A stretch of DNA of 64,000 nt. Origin: Pseudoalteromonas sp. H105 (lineage in GTDB: Bacteria > Pseudomonadota > Gammaproteobacteria > Enterobacterales > Alteromonadaceae). The stretch is from NCBI RefSeq assembly GCF_001469215.1, contig NZ_LOFH01000006.1:186001-250000 (forward strand), in the 5' to 3' direction. Position 1 is the first letter of the stretch; the number at the start of each line of letters is the position of its first letter. The translations under genes and the position numbers were made by a program. Shown here one piece after another: positions 35,047 to 44,113 of this stretch. The notes beneath the pieces are model-generated. The model saw nothing but the letters and a program-made list of their open reading frames with translations, was not told the origin of the DNA and searched no databases.

Positions 35047-36027
35047 ATGCCAGCTGCTGATTTTAATATGAATGAAATCCATTGGTTAATGGATATGTTT
35101 AACACGGTCGATGTGGGTTTAGTGGTGTTAGACCGCGAGTACAAAGTATGTATCTGGAATGGGTTTATGGAAAACCATTCAGGCTTACTACCTAGTGCGG
35201 TTAAAGATAAAGACTTATTTGATCTTTTCCCTTCAATTGACGAAAAATGGTTTCGTAGTAAATCAGAATCAGTATTTATTTTGAAAAACCGCTCTTTTAC
35301 CATTTGGGAACAACAGCCTTACATTTTTCGCTTTAAAAATTACAGGCCTATCACCGGTAAAGCGGATCATATGTATCAGAACGCCACTTTTATACCTTTA
35401 TCTAATGTTAGAGGTGAAGTGAGTCATATCTGTATTATTATTTATGATGTTACAGATGAAGCGGTAAACAAAAAAGAACTTGAAGAGTTAAATAGCAAGT
35501 TAGAATTAATGAGTCAAACAGATGCATTAACTAAGCTCAATAACCGTGGTCACTGGGAAGATTCGCTTAGGAAAGAATTTTTAAGGATTAAAAGAAGTGC
35601 AGGGGTCAGCTGTTTGCTGATGTTTGATATTGATCACTTTAAAAAAATCAATGATCAGTACGGACACCGTTGTGGTGATGAGGCGTTACGCCATATTGCA
35701 GATCTATTACGAAAAGCACTTCGTGAAACGGACGTTGCAGGTCGTTACGGTGGCGAGGAGTTTGCGGTTACGCTTTTAGATACAGATAAAGCGGGCGCCG
35801 AAATATTTGCTGAGAGACTGCGCAGTTTAATCGAAGCCTCATCAATATTTTTTGATGGTCAGCAAATAAAAATGACGATTAGTATTGGCCTTGCTTGCTT
35901 TCAAGCTGACTTTGAGCGCTATGAAAAATGGATTGAAGCTGCAGATAAAGCGCTCTATGTGTCAAAAGATAAAGGTAGAAACTGCATTACCGATTACATC
36001 ACCCTTCAGCAAGCTGAAACTGAATAA
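35047..36027 (+). CDS. PAS-GGDEF diguanylate cyclase
   Basis: 326 residues. PAS domain about 10-140 (VDVGLVVLDREYKVCIWNGFMENHSG). GGDEF domain about 160-315 with GRYGGEEFAV and RETD inhibitory site five residues before it, so active and product-inhibited in design. No transmembrane segment. It makes c-di-GMP from GTP, probably controlled by the PAS domain and, by gene pairing, by the receiver-CheC protein. Terminator follows. Confidence 0.9.
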   Translation: MPAADFNMNEIHWLMDMFNTVDVGLVVLDREYKVCIWNGFMENHSGLLPSAVKDKDLFDLFPSIDEKWFRSKSESVFILKNRSFTIWEQQPYIFRFKNYRPITGKADHMYQNATFIPLSNVRGEVSHICIIIYDVTDEAVNKKELEELNSKLELMSQTDALTKLNNRGHWEDSLRKEFLRIKRSAGVSCLLMFDIDHFKKINDQYGHRCGDEALRHIADLLRKALRETDVAGRYGGEEFAVTLLDTDKAGAEIFAERLRSLIEASSIFFDGQQIKMTISIGLACFQADFERYEKWIEAADKALYVSKDKGRNCITDYITLQQAETE

Positions 36028-36030
36028 AGA

Positions 36031-36056
36031 AAAATGACGCTAATAAGCGTCATTTT
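36031..36056 (+). terminator. Terminator after the diguanylate cyclase gene
   Basis: 11-bp stem AAAATGACGCT (36031-36041) / AGCGTCATTTT (36046-36056) with loop AATA and a further T tract. Confidence 0.88.
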
Positions 36057-36069
36057 TTTACTTGCCAGC

Positions 36070-36336
36070 TAGGGTATGTTGACCTTTCAAGGTTAAATTT
36101 GAAGCAGTCTGTTTGGTATTTAGGCAAGTCAGCGCCTATGTGGTGTGGTATTCCCCATAAATAGGCGATAACGCAGCATCAATGCCAAACAGGCGCTGCC
36201 CTGCGTGTTCTGCCTAGGGGCTATTTACTCTTTGTTACTCGGTTTTGACTTAGTCCACTAGGTTACAAACCTCGCGCCGCGATTAAATCGCCCCAAGTTT
36301 GAACAAATTTTAATCCGCAAAGGTAAACAGACCCTA
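36070..36336. mobile_element. MITE-like element, 267 bp, with TA at both ends
   Basis: Between TA at 36070-36071 and TA at 36335-36336. Left terminus GGGTATGTTGACCTTT and the reverse complement of the right terminus GGGTCTGTTTACCTTT match at 14 of 16 positions. It has no coding capacity. Internally CTGTTTGGTATT (36109-36120) pairs with AATGCCAAACAG (36181-36192) and AGCGCCT pairs with AGGCGCT, giving a long hairpin. TA at both ends is the mark of IS630/Tc1-type and some IS5-subgroup transposases. I recall similar repeats in Pseudoalteromonas intergenic regions, but have not checked. It lies between the convergent GGDEF and spoVR genes, in the longest gap there (36028-36368). Confidence 0.7.
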
Positions 36337-36368
36337 ATGTTCCTTCATTAATGCACAATTGTTTACCT

Positions 36369-37883
36369 TCACTCTACTATATGCCGTGAGTCATCAGTAG
36401 GGCATTGCGCAAGTAATGTGACCTCACCTGATGTGGACTGTTGCTCTAATTTAACTTTAAAGCCCCATAAACGATAAAGGTGTTTAAGTACTTCATCATA
36501 TGAATCAGCTAAAGGTATATTTTGATGAGGAACGTAGCGTAAAGTCAGTGAGCGATCACCTCGAATATCCACATTAAATACTTGTAAGTTTGGTTCGTGA
36601 TTACTTAAATTATATTGGGCTGATAATGCTTCACGCACTTTATGATAGCCGCTATCATCATGAATAGCACCTATTTCTAACGTGGGATCCTTCTCATGGT
36701 CAATGATAGTAAATAACTTAAAATCTCGGATGAGTTTCGGTGATAGAAATTGGCTAATGAAACTTTCATCTTTGAAGTTCTCCATTGCAAAGTGAAGTGT
36801 ATCAAGCCAATTACTGCCTGCATATTCTGGAAACCACTGTTTATCTTCTTCAGTCGGTTTTTCGCAGATACGTCTAATATCTACCATCATATTAAAGCCT
36901 AGTGCATAAGGATTAATACCTGAATAATATTTACTATTGTAGGGTGGCTGATACACAACATTGGTATGGCTTTGTAAAAACTCCAGCATAAATGAGTCGG
37001 TTAGTTTACCTTCATCATATAGGTGGTTCAAAATGGTGTAATGCCAAAATGTGGCCCATCCTTCATTCATTACTTGTGTTTGCTTTTGTGGGTAAAAATA
37101 TTGGGATATTTTTCTCACAATACGAATTATTTCACGTTGCCATGACTCTAAAAGTGGCGCATTTTTCTCTATAAAGTACAAAATGTTTTCTTGTGGTTCT
37201 GAGGGAAAGTTATGTTCACTTTTCTTTGCCTCTTGATGCTGAACAGGGATGGTACGCCAAAGTTCATTGACTTGTGATTGCATGTATTCTTCGCGTTCTT
37301 GTTGACGCTTTTGCTCTTCAAATAAAGATATTTGTTGTGGGCGCTTATACCTATCAACACCGTAATTCATTAACGCATGGCAGGAATCGATAAGGGTTTC
37401 GACTTCATCGATGCCATACTTCTCCTCGCAACGAGAGATGTAATTCTTAGCGAACAACAAGTAATCAATAATTGAACCTGCATCAGTCCACGTTTTAAAT
37501 AGGTAGTTCCCTTTAAAAAATGAATTGTGTCCATAACACGCATGGGCCATGACCAGTGCTTGCATTGGTAATGTGTTTTCTTCCATTAAATACGCGATGC
37601 AAGGATCAGAATTAATGACAATTTCATAAGCAAGGCCCATTTGACCACGCTTATAGTTTTGCTCAGTTTGGATAAACTTCTTACCATAAGACCAGTGGCT
37701 ATAGCCAATAGGCATGCCCACACTTGAGTAGGCATCCATCATTTGTTCTGCCGTGATCACTTCTATCTGATTTTGATAGGTATCTAGTCGATAATGTTCT
37801 GCAACACGTGCTATTTCATCTTGATATTGCTGTAGTAATTCAAACGTCCAGTCAGGACCATCACTCATACGTTTATCGGTCAT
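36369..37883 (-). CDS. ycgB: SpoVR family protein (YcgB type)
   Basis: 504 residues. The SpoVR fold is visible, including conserved blocks SHWSYGKKFIQTEQNYKRGQ, YEIVINSDPCIAYLMEEN, HACYGHNSFFKGNYLF and MNEGWATFWHY with metal-like His/Glu residues. Function is unknown; in E. coli ycgB is under stationary-phase (RpoS) control. It is last in a prkA-yeaH-spoVR unit, and this trio is conserved across many proteobacteria. GAGG lies before the ATG at 37883, 21 bases after yeaH. Confidence 0.92.
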   Translation of the reverse strand: MTDKRMSDGPDWTFELLQQYQDEIARVAEHYRLDTYQNQIEVITAEQMMDAYSSVGMPIGYSHWSYGKKFIQTEQNYKRGQMGLAYEIVINSDPCIAYLMEENTLPMQALVMAHACYGHNSFFKGNYLFKTWTDAGSIIDYLLFAKNYISRCEEKYGIDEVETLIDSCHALMNYGVDRYKRPQQISLFEEQKRQQEREEYMQSQVNELWRTIPVQHQEAKKSEHNFPSEPQENILYFIEKNAPLLESWQREIIRIVRKISQYFYPQKQTQVMNEGWATFWHYTILNHLYDEGKLTDSFMLEFLQSHTNVVYQPPYNSKYYSGINPYALGFNMMVDIRRICEKPTEEDKQWFPEYAGSNWLDTLHFAMENFKDESFISQFLSPKLIRDFKLFTIIDHEKDPTLEIGAIHDDSGYHKVREALSAQYNLSNHEPNLQVFNVDIRGDRSLTLRYVPHQNIPLADSYDEVLKHLYRLWGFKVKLEQQSTSGEVTLLAQCPTDDSRHIVE

Positions 37884-37904
37884 ATAAATACCTCATTGTG
37901 CAAT

Positions 37905-39188
37905 TTACGCAGCACCTTGATGTTGACGGTTCTTCTTAAATAACTCACGAAAAATAGGGTATATATCTTCAACACTTTTGATATGCTGTATAGCGAAATT
38001 GTCGTAAGTTTGGCAAATACTCTGGTATTCTCGCCAAAGGCTTTGATGAGCACGAGTTGTGATTTCGATATAGGCGTAATAACGTACGTCATCGAGTAAT
38101 TTATTGCGAAGGATTTGTGAACATTGAGGCGAGTCATCAGCCCAATTGTCGCCATCAGATGCTTGTGCAGCATAAATATTCCATTGTGACGAGTTGTAAC
38201 GTTCTTTAATTATTTCGTTCATTAGCTTCAACGCACTTGAAACTATTGTGCCACCAGTTTCTTGCGAGTAAAAAAATTCCTGCTCATCCACTTCTTTCGC
38301 TTGAGTATGATGGCGGATATACACCACTTCTATATCTTTGTAGCTGCGTGTTAAAAACTGATACAGCAGGATATAGAAACGCTTTGCCATATCTTTGGTT
38401 GCTTGATCCATCGAGCCTGACACATCCATGATACAAAACATCACAGCCTTGCTGGTGGGGTGGGGCTGTTTTTCATAATTACGAAACCGCAGATCATAGT
38501 TATCAATGAAAGGCACAGCTTTAATCTGTTGCTCTAATAGTGCGATCTCTTTTTCTATTAGTGTGACGGCTGCTCGGTCAGGCTCACTCTCTTCAAGCAG
38601 GTTTGCAAGTTGTTCATTGAGCTCTTTTAAGCGACGTTTTTTACCTGCGGACATGGCGACACGCCGAGCTAAAGAGCCTTGTAGTGACCTAACAATATCT
38701 ATGTTACTAGGCATGCCATCACTACAAAATCCGGCACGGTGTGTTTTCATTTGTATTAATTTATCAAGTTGGTTCTGTTGAAGGTTTGGCAGTTCTAAAT
38801 CTTCAAACAGTAAATCTAAATACTCGTCTTTTGAAATAGAAAACACAAAATCATCCTCTCCTTCACCAGTATCACTTGCGTCACCTTCGCCAGCACCTCC
38901 CCCTTGCCCCCCCTGAGGGCGCTTTACTTTATCGCCAGTCGAGAATTGATCATTGCCAGGGTGTATTTGCTCTCTATCACCGCCTTTGCCTTGATGAAAA
39001 ATAGGTTCACTAATATCTCTTTGCGGGATTGAAATGCTTTCTCCGCTGCTGGTATCTGTCACACTGCGTTTGTTTACAGCATCAGATACCGCCTCTTTTA
39101 TCTGTTTTTTATACCGTCTTATAAAACGCTGACGATTCAACGTGCTTTTGTTTTTACCGTTTAGACGACGGTCTATAAAATTCGCCAT
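37905..39188 (-). CDS. yeaH: YeaH/YhbH family protein (DUF444, von Willebrand-like)
   Basis: 427 residues. An N-terminal basic region and a Gly/Gln-rich disordered stretch (about 60-115) lead a vWA-like domain with a MIDAS-like [16 protein letters not shown] at about 255. It belongs to DUF444, whose members are encoded with the PrkA kinase and SpoVR in most cases. Likely a PrkA partner or substrate, but its biochemical role is not known. It starts 33 bases after prkA with AGGGGG upstream. Confidence 0.92.
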   Translation of the reverse strand: MANFIDRRLNGKNKSTLNRQRFIRRYKKQIKEAVSDAVNKRSVTDTSSGESISIPQRDISEPIFHQGKGGDREQIHPGNDQFSTGDKVKRPQGGQGGGAGEGDASDTGEGEDDFVFSISKDEYLDLLFEDLELPNLQQNQLDKLIQMKTHRAGFCSDGMPSNIDIVRSLQGSLARRVAMSAGKKRRLKELNEQLANLLEESEPDRAAVTLIEKEIALLEQQIKAVPFIDNYDLRFRNYEKQPHPTSKAVMFCIMDVSGSMDQATKDMAKRFYILLYQFLTRSYKDIEVVYIRHHTQAKEVDEQEFFYSQETGGTIVSSALKLMNEIIKERYNSSQWNIYAAQASDGDNWADDSPQCSQILRNKLLDDVRYYAYIEITTRAHQSLWREYQSICQTYDNFAIQHIKSVEDIYPIFRELFKKNRQHQGAA

Positions 39189-39221
39189 ATATTGACCCCC
39201 TAAAATGCACCAGTCACTTTA

Positions 39222-41144
39222 CTACTGCGACTTGCGAACGCGTAAGTACCACTCTGATAGCAAGCGAACTTGTTTTTGGGTGTAGCCTTTTTCGACCATG
39301 CGGTTAACGAAGTCTTCATGTTTTTTCTGATCTTCAGCCGAAGTTTTGGCATTAAATGAAATAACGGGTAACAATTCTTCGGTATTTGAGAACATTTTTT
39401 TCTCAATGACTGTCCGAAGTTTCTCATAGCTCGTCCAAAGTGGGTTTTTACCGTTATTGTGAGCACGAGCACGAAGCACAAAGTTAACTATCTCGTTTCT
39501 AAAATCTTTCGGATTAGAGATCCCCGCAGGCTTTTCAATTTTTTCAAGCTCTGCATTGAGTGCTTCACGGTTAAACAATTGGCCTGTATCGGGATCACGG
39601 TACTCTTGGTCTTGAATCCAAAAGTCGGCGTAGGTTACGTAGCGGTCGAATATATTTTGTCCATACTCAGAGTAAGACTCAAGGTAAGCTGTTTGTAACT
39701 CCTTGCCTATAAACTCAACATATTGCGGAATCAAATAGCCTTTCAAGTGACTTAAATAACGATCCTCTACATCAGCAGAGAACTGTTCTCGTTCAATCTG
39801 TTGCTCTAGTACATAGAATAAATGCACGGGGTTAGCTGCAACTTCAAGTGTATCAAAGTTAAACACACGAGATAGAATTTTGAATGCAAATCGTGTTGAG
39901 AGTCCTGTCATACCTTCATCTACACCCGCATAATCACGGTACTCTTGATACGATTTTGCTTTAGGATCTGTGTCTTTTAGTGTTTCACCATCATAAACAC
40001 GCATTTTAGAGTAGATACTTGAGTTTTCAGGATCTTTAAGGCGAGATAAAGTAGTAAACTTGGCTAATGTTTCCAATGTGCCTGGTGCACAAGGCGCATT
40101 ATACAATTCACTGTGCTCGAGTAACTTATCATAAATTTTAATTTCCTCAGAAACGCGAAGGCAATAAGGTACTTTGACAATGTAAACACGGTCTAGAAAT
40201 GCTTCATTGTTTTTATTGTTTTTAAATGTTTGCCATTCAGATTCATTCGAGTGGGCTAAAATCATCCCGTTAAAAGGCAGTGCACTGATCCCTTCGGTAC
40301 CATTGTAATTACCTTCTTGGGTCGCTGTTAGTAGGGGGTGAAGCACCTTAATTGGGGCTTTAAACATCTCCACAAATTCCATAAGCCCCTGATTAGCTAG
40401 GCATAGTGAGCCTGAGTATGCATAGGCATCAGGGTCACTTTGGGCGAAATGCTCAAGCTGACGAATGTCTACTTTACCAACGAGTGCAGAGATATCTTGA
40501 TTGTTCTCATCGCCGGGTTCAGTTTTTGCAATAGCTATTTGATTTAAGATTGAGGGATAACGCTTTACTACTTTAAACTGACTTATATCACCATTAAATT
40601 CATGTAGGCGTTTGGTTGCCCATGGGGACATGATTGTTTTTAAGTAGCGAGGTTTAATGCCATATTCTTTTTCAAGTACGCCAGCATCTTCATTCACATC
40701 AAATAATGCTAAGGGGTGATCATTAACAGGTGAGCCTTTAATTGAATAAATAGGCACTTGTTGCATTAAATATTTTAGCTTCTCTGCAATCGAAGATTTC
40801 CCGCCACCAACTGGACCAAGTAAATAAAGTACTTGTTTGCACTCTTCAAGCCCTTGAGCGGCATGTTTAAGGTAAGAGACTATTTGCTCAATGGCCTCCT
40901 CCATGCCATAAAAATCATTAAAGGCAGGGTAACGAGCGACAACGCGGTTTGAAAATAGCCTACTGAGCCTTGCGTCAGTAGAAGTATCCACCATTTTTGG
41001 CTCACCTATCGCCATCAATAGTCGCTCAGGAGCGCTGGCATAGGCCGATTTATCGGTTTTACAAATTTCTAAGAATTCAGCAATGCTGTATTCTTCTTCT
41101 TGTGCCGCTTCGTAGCGTGCTTGGTAATGCTCGAAAATACTCAT
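39222..41144 (-). CDS. prkA: PrkA/YeaG serine protein kinase
   Basis: 640 residues from ATG 41144, which has GGAGG five bases upstream; a longer frame from a TTG at 41156 is not needed. The AAA-like PrkA domain has Walker A LGPVGGGKSSIAEKLK at about 110-120 and the conserved MILAHSNESEWQTFKNNK. The C-terminal PrkA kinase domain (about 380-635) follows. In E. coli YeaG is a kinase connected to nitrogen starvation and stationary-phase survival. It leads the operon with yeaH and the spoVR gene downstream. Confidence 0.93.
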   Translation of the reverse strand: MSIFEHYQARYEAAQEEEYSIAEFLEICKTDKSAYASAPERLLMAIGEPKMVDTSTDARLSRLFSNRVVARYPAFNDFYGMEEAIEQIVSYLKHAAQGLEECKQVLYLLGPVGGGKSSIAEKLKYLMQQVPIYSIKGSPVNDHPLALFDVNEDAGVLEKEYGIKPRYLKTIMSPWATKRLHEFNGDISQFKVVKRYPSILNQIAIAKTEPGDENNQDISALVGKVDIRQLEHFAQSDPDAYAYSGSLCLANQGLMEFVEMFKAPIKVLHPLLTATQEGNYNGTEGISALPFNGMILAHSNESEWQTFKNNKNNEAFLDRVYIVKVPYCLRVSEEIKIYDKLLEHSELYNAPCAPGTLETLAKFTTLSRLKDPENSSIYSKMRVYDGETLKDTDPKAKSYQEYRDYAGVDEGMTGLSTRFAFKILSRVFNFDTLEVAANPVHLFYVLEQQIEREQFSADVEDRYLSHLKGYLIPQYVEFIGKELQTAYLESYSEYGQNIFDRYVTYADFWIQDQEYRDPDTGQLFNREALNAELEKIEKPAGISNPKDFRNEIVNFVLRARAHNNGKNPLWTSYEKLRTVIEKKMFSNTEELLPVISFNAKTSAEDQKKHEDFVNRMVEKGYTQKQVRLLSEWYLRVRKSQ

Positions 41145-41548
41145 GAAGACCTCCAAAGAACCTGCTTAAACTAGGTGCTGAATGATTTAAAAATAAGCAA
41201 AGGTTAACTAAAGCTTAGTCACGAATTTGACTTTTTGTGCAATAAAATTAAAAATTTATCTTAGTGTCTTTTAATTTTTATTGATGGTTTTTGTGTATAT
41301 GTACCGAATTTTAGCTAAGACCAAGCCTACTTAACCTCGACACCCCTTTAAATAAGAGGAGACTAGTGTAGAGGGAAATTTAATGATAAAACTTAAAGGA
41401 GCATGAGAAGGCATGCACTTCAGACTATTTGTGGCATTGAGAGATAAGGTTTTAATTGAACAATAAATGCTTTTCGGCGATATATGATGTAAACATAAAA
41501 GGTGCCGAAGCACCTTTTTTATTAGCAAACTCTATATAAGTTGCTAAA
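41145..41548. other. prkA/sodB intergenic region
   Basis: 404 bases without a gene. It has the sodB terminator hairpin on its left-to-right end (41497-41518) and, near prkA, an AT-rich inverted repeat AAAATTAAAA (41244-41253) / TTTTAATTTT (41269-41278). A long spacer before prkA may hold its promoter; nothing clear was found. Confidence 0.4.
41497..41518 (-). terminator. Terminator of sodB
   Basis: 9-bp stem AAAAGGTGC / GCACCTTTT; on the minus strand the loop is TTCG. Lies 31 bases after the sodB stop with T runs on both sides. Confidence 0.88.
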
Positions 41549-42130
41549 TTATGCGAAGTTTGCGTTCGCGAATTCCCAGTTAACTAGAGACCAAAAACCT
41601 TTAAGGTAATCAGGACGCACGTTACGGTAATCGATGTAGTATGCGTGTTCCCATAAATCAACAGTAAGAACCGGTGTAACGCCTGCATCAGTTAAAGGTG
41701 TAGCAGCGTTAGATGTATTAACGATGTCTAGTGAACCATCTGCTAATTTAACTAACCAAGTCCAGCTTGAACCAAAGTTGTTTACTGCTTTATCATTTAA
41801 TGCATCTTTAAACGCATCGAATGAGCCCCATTTAGCATTGATCGCGTCAGCGATTGCGCCAGTTGGTTCGCCGCCGCCATTTGGAGATAGGCTGTTCCAG
41901 TAGAAAGTGTGGTTCCAAATTTGCGCTGCGTTGTTAAACACGCCACCCTCTGAAGAACATACGATCTCTTCAAGTGTTTTGCCTTCAAATTCAGTGCCAG
42001 GGATCAAACCATTTAATTTAACAACATAAGTGTTGTGGTGTTTGCCGTGGTGAAACTCTAACGTTTCTTTTGAAATGTGTGGCTCAAGTGCATCAATTGC
42101 ATACGGTAGTGACGGTAGTTCAAATGACAT
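41549..42130 (-). CDS. sodB: Superoxide dismutase, iron type
   Basis: 193 residues, the usual Fe-SOD length. ATG 42130 chosen: GGAG lies upstream and the family start [10 protein letters not shown] follows; a longer frame to 42142 is spurious. Metal ligands in [12 protein letters not shown] (His), NHTFYW (His) and [12 protein letters not shown] (Asp, His). Gln in [13 protein letters not shown] is the position diagnostic of the iron type. It removes superoxide in the cytoplasm. Divergent from grxD with a shared promoter region full of dyads. Confidence 0.95.
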   Translation of the reverse strand: MSFELPSLPYAIDALEPHISKETLEFHHGKHHNTYVVKLNGLIPGTEFEGKTLEEIVCSSEGGVFNNAAQIWNHTFYWNSLSPNGGGEPTGAIADAINAKWGSFDAFKDALNDKAVNNFGSSWTWLVKLADGSLDIVNTSNAATPLTDAGVTPVLTVDLWEHAYYIDYRNVRPDYLKGFWSLVNWEFANANFA

Positions 42131-42215
42131 TTTTATCTCCATCTTCTTTTGGTTGATAGTCCGTTTGGTAATACGTAATGCCTGCTCGAACAGACCACTT
42201 ATCTATACCAAACAG

Positions 42216-42236
42216 AATTATAGTGTTACTATAATT
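42216..42236. promoter_or_regulatory. Dyad with -10-like boxes between sodB and grxD
   Basis: AATTATAGT (42216-42224) and ACTATAATT (42228-42236) are perfect inverted repeats around GTT. The arms give a TATAAT on both strands, so both divergent promoters may use it. Confidence 0.5.
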
Positions 42237-42258
42237 GTTGAGTATTTTACTCAAGTTT
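42236..42258. promoter_or_regulatory. IscR-like (Rrf2-type) dyad
   Basis: TTGAGTA-TTT-TACTCAA (42238-42254) is a perfect dyad. It resembles the gammaproteobacterial IscR type 1 pattern (TTGACTa...tAGTCAA), but with one position per half changed. It lies between sodB and grxD, both of which are iron- or Fe-S-linked. IscR control is an inference. Confidence 0.35.
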
Positions 42259-42263
42259 TAGCA

Positions 42264-42290
42264 AACAGCAATGCAAAACAGCAATGCAAA
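42264..42290 (+). repeat. Two tandem copies of a 13-bp repeat
   Basis: AACAGCAATGCAAA occurs at 42264-42277 and again at 42277-42290, period 13. Short and possibly fortuitous; no known regulator site recognised. Confidence 0.5.
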
Positions 42291-42405
42291 TGCAAGACTA
42301 TTTCGATTGCGGCTTTATTTGCCCATTTTAAGATACATATATAAGGCTTAATGAAAATTTTTCAAGCCATAAATATGTTCAGCTATCGTCACTTTGAGGT
42401 TGTAG

Positions 42406-42744
42406 ATGGAAACCATTGATAAAATTAAACAGCAGATTTCAGAAAATCCAATTATTCTTTATATGAAAGGCTCACCAAAATTACCAAATTGTGGTTTTTC
42501 TTCACAGGCGTCTCAAGCTCTAATGTCTTGTGGCGAACCGTTTGCGTATGTTGATATTTTACTAAATCCAGATATCCGTGCTGAACTTCCAGCTTATGCA
42601 AATTGGCCAACATTCCCACAGCTATGGGTTGAAGGTGAATTAATCGGTGGTTGCGATATCATCATCGAAATGTTCCAGCGTGGTGAGTTACAACCATTGA
42701 TTACTGAAACGGCAGCAAAGTTCAAAGAAGCTGACGCTGAGTAA
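42406..42744 (+). CDS. grxD: Monothiol glutaredoxin Grx4 (GrxD)
   Basis: 112 residues. The monothiol CGFS motif is present (PKLPNCGFSSQASQAL), with YMKGSPKLP, ANWPTFPQLWVEG and GGCDIIIEM around the glutathione site. It carries and delivers [2Fe-2S] clusters with BolA-type partners. It is divergent from sodB. A terminator lies after it and is shared with the opposing histidine kinase gene. Confidence 0.96.
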   Translation: METIDKIKQQISENPIILYMKGSPKLPNCGFSSQASQALMSCGEPFAYVDILLNPDIRAELPAYANWPTFPQLWVEGELIGGCDIIIEMFQRGELQPLITETAAKFKEADAE

Positions 42745-42772
42745 TATTTATTGTGTATAGCAATGAATGTTT

Positions 42773-42796
42773 AAAAGTCGCTAAATAGCGACTTTT
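42773..42796. terminator. Terminator between grxD and the histidine kinase gene
   Basis: 10-bp stem AAAAGTCGCT / AGCGACTTTT with loop AAAT between convergent genes; T tract on both strands. Confidence 0.9.
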
Positions 42797-44113
42797 TTAT
42801 TGGGTGTTATTAGGTAAAATAATGTGTACGCTTAATCCGCCTATTGCTTGATTATGCAAACTTATTTGGCCGTGGTGCGCTTCAACGATTTCTCTACATA
42901 ATGCAAGCCCCAAACCACTGCCACTTGATTTTGTTGAGTAAAAAGGAATCAGTGCATTTGCCATCACTTGCTCACTCATTCCCTTGCCTTGGTCGGTTAC
43001 AGTTATGCGTGTGTTGTTACTATCTTGCGATAGAGTGATAGCAATATGTTCTGATTTAGAGCCTGACTCATGTGCATTTTTGAGCAGGTTGATGAGTAGT
43101 TGTTCAACCTGAGTTTGATCTGCAAACGTTGTCACTTCTTTTTGCTCTGATAAATTAAATGACCATTGATTTTGCAGTTGCTGGAATAATAAAGGCCACT
43201 TTATCTTTGAAAATTGTGGTGGTGGGAGTTTGGCAAACTTACCATAACCTTGAACAAACTCGTTTAAGTGTTTAATGCGTTCTTCAATGGTTGAAAATAC
43301 ACGAGTAAGTCTCGCTTCATCCACTTTTTCACTGAGTATTTTGCCGCTGTGTAACATTGAGGACATTGGGCCAAGTGAGTTATTAAGTTCATGGCTGATA
43401 ATACGAATAACCTTTTTCCATACTTCGACTTCTTGTCGGCTTAATTCACGGGTTAACTGTTTAAAAACATACAAGGTATGAAATTGATTATTAAGTAATA
43501 GCTTTCCTGTTGATAAATGCCAGGTTTGTGATTCTTGGTGTTGGTTATCCAGTGTAAACAGTCCATCTACACCACGTTTTAATGCGTTGTTCAGTTGAGG
43601 GTGGGCATTAGCAAATAAGTTGGAAAACTGTTCACCTTCTAATGATGTTTTGGCATTGAACAAATCACGGGCACTGTGATTACTGTAGACGATAAAGTCT
43701 CTATCATTCTTAAGAACAACGGCCTGTGGAGAACTTTGAAGCACTTTATCTAACATAAGCTCTCGTTGATAAATCCATTGTTTTTCTTGTCGGAGTTGCT
43801 TTGCTGTTTGATTGTAAAGATCACATAGTCTTCCTACTTCATTATGACTTCGATAGGCAAGTAATGATGATAGTTCGCCATCTTTAAAGTTAAGTAAGCC
43901 TGTTTCTAAAGCATGTATTCCTTGTAATAGCGGGTTGACTAAACGCAAAGATAGATAGCTTGTAAAAACGAGCGTAAATGCACTGAAGGCAAGAGTGAAA
44001 TACCACGGAAGATGAATAAGCCAACATATGAATAAAACGGGGCAGAGGGCAGCAATAGCACTAATGATCAATAACTGGAAACGAATACTGATAAAGCGTT
44101 TTTTAGTATTCAT
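42797..44113 (-). CDS. NtrB/NtrY-type sensor histidine kinase of the efflux locus
   Basis: 438 residues. Two membrane segments near the N-terminus (about 10-55), a HAMP-like segment, a PAS-like domain (about 120-210), a HisKA-type H-box with RIISHELNNSLGPM, and an HATPase domain (QVEQLLINLLKNAHESG, VTDQGKGM, SSGSGLGLAL). The NtrB-like box fits partnership with the sigma-54 regulator encoded just upstream. Its ATG uses the A of the regulator's stop (TAATG). Signal is unknown; periplasmic sensing near the membrane is likely because the extracytoplasmic loop is short. Confidence 0.88.
   Translation of the reverse strand: MNTKKRFISIRFQLLIISAIAALCPVLFICWLIHLPWYFTLAFSAFTLVFTSYLSLRLVNPLLQGIHALETGLLNFKDGELSSLLAYRSHNEVGRLCDLYNQTAKQLRQEKQWIYQRELMLDKVLQSSPQAVVLKNDRDFIVYSNHSARDLFNAKTSLEGEQFSNLFANAHPQLNNALKRGVDGLFTLDNQHQESQTWHLSTGKLLLNNQFHTLYVFKQLTRELSRQEVEVWKKVIRIISHELNNSLGPMSSMLHSGKILSEKVDEARLTRVFSTIEERIKHLNEFVQGYGKFAKLPPPQFSKIKWPLLFQQLQNQWSFNLSEQKEVTTFADQTQVEQLLINLLKNAHESGSKSEHIAITLSQDSNNTRITVTDQGKGMSEQVMANALIPFYSTKSSGSGLGLALCREIVEAHHGQISLHNQAIGGLSVHIILPNNTQ

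Noticed and set aside
41331..41528. Minus-strand open frame of 65 codons between prkA and sodB
   Set aside because: It overlaps the sodB terminator and has an unlikely composition (many Ser, Cys, His, Leu); no support as a gene.
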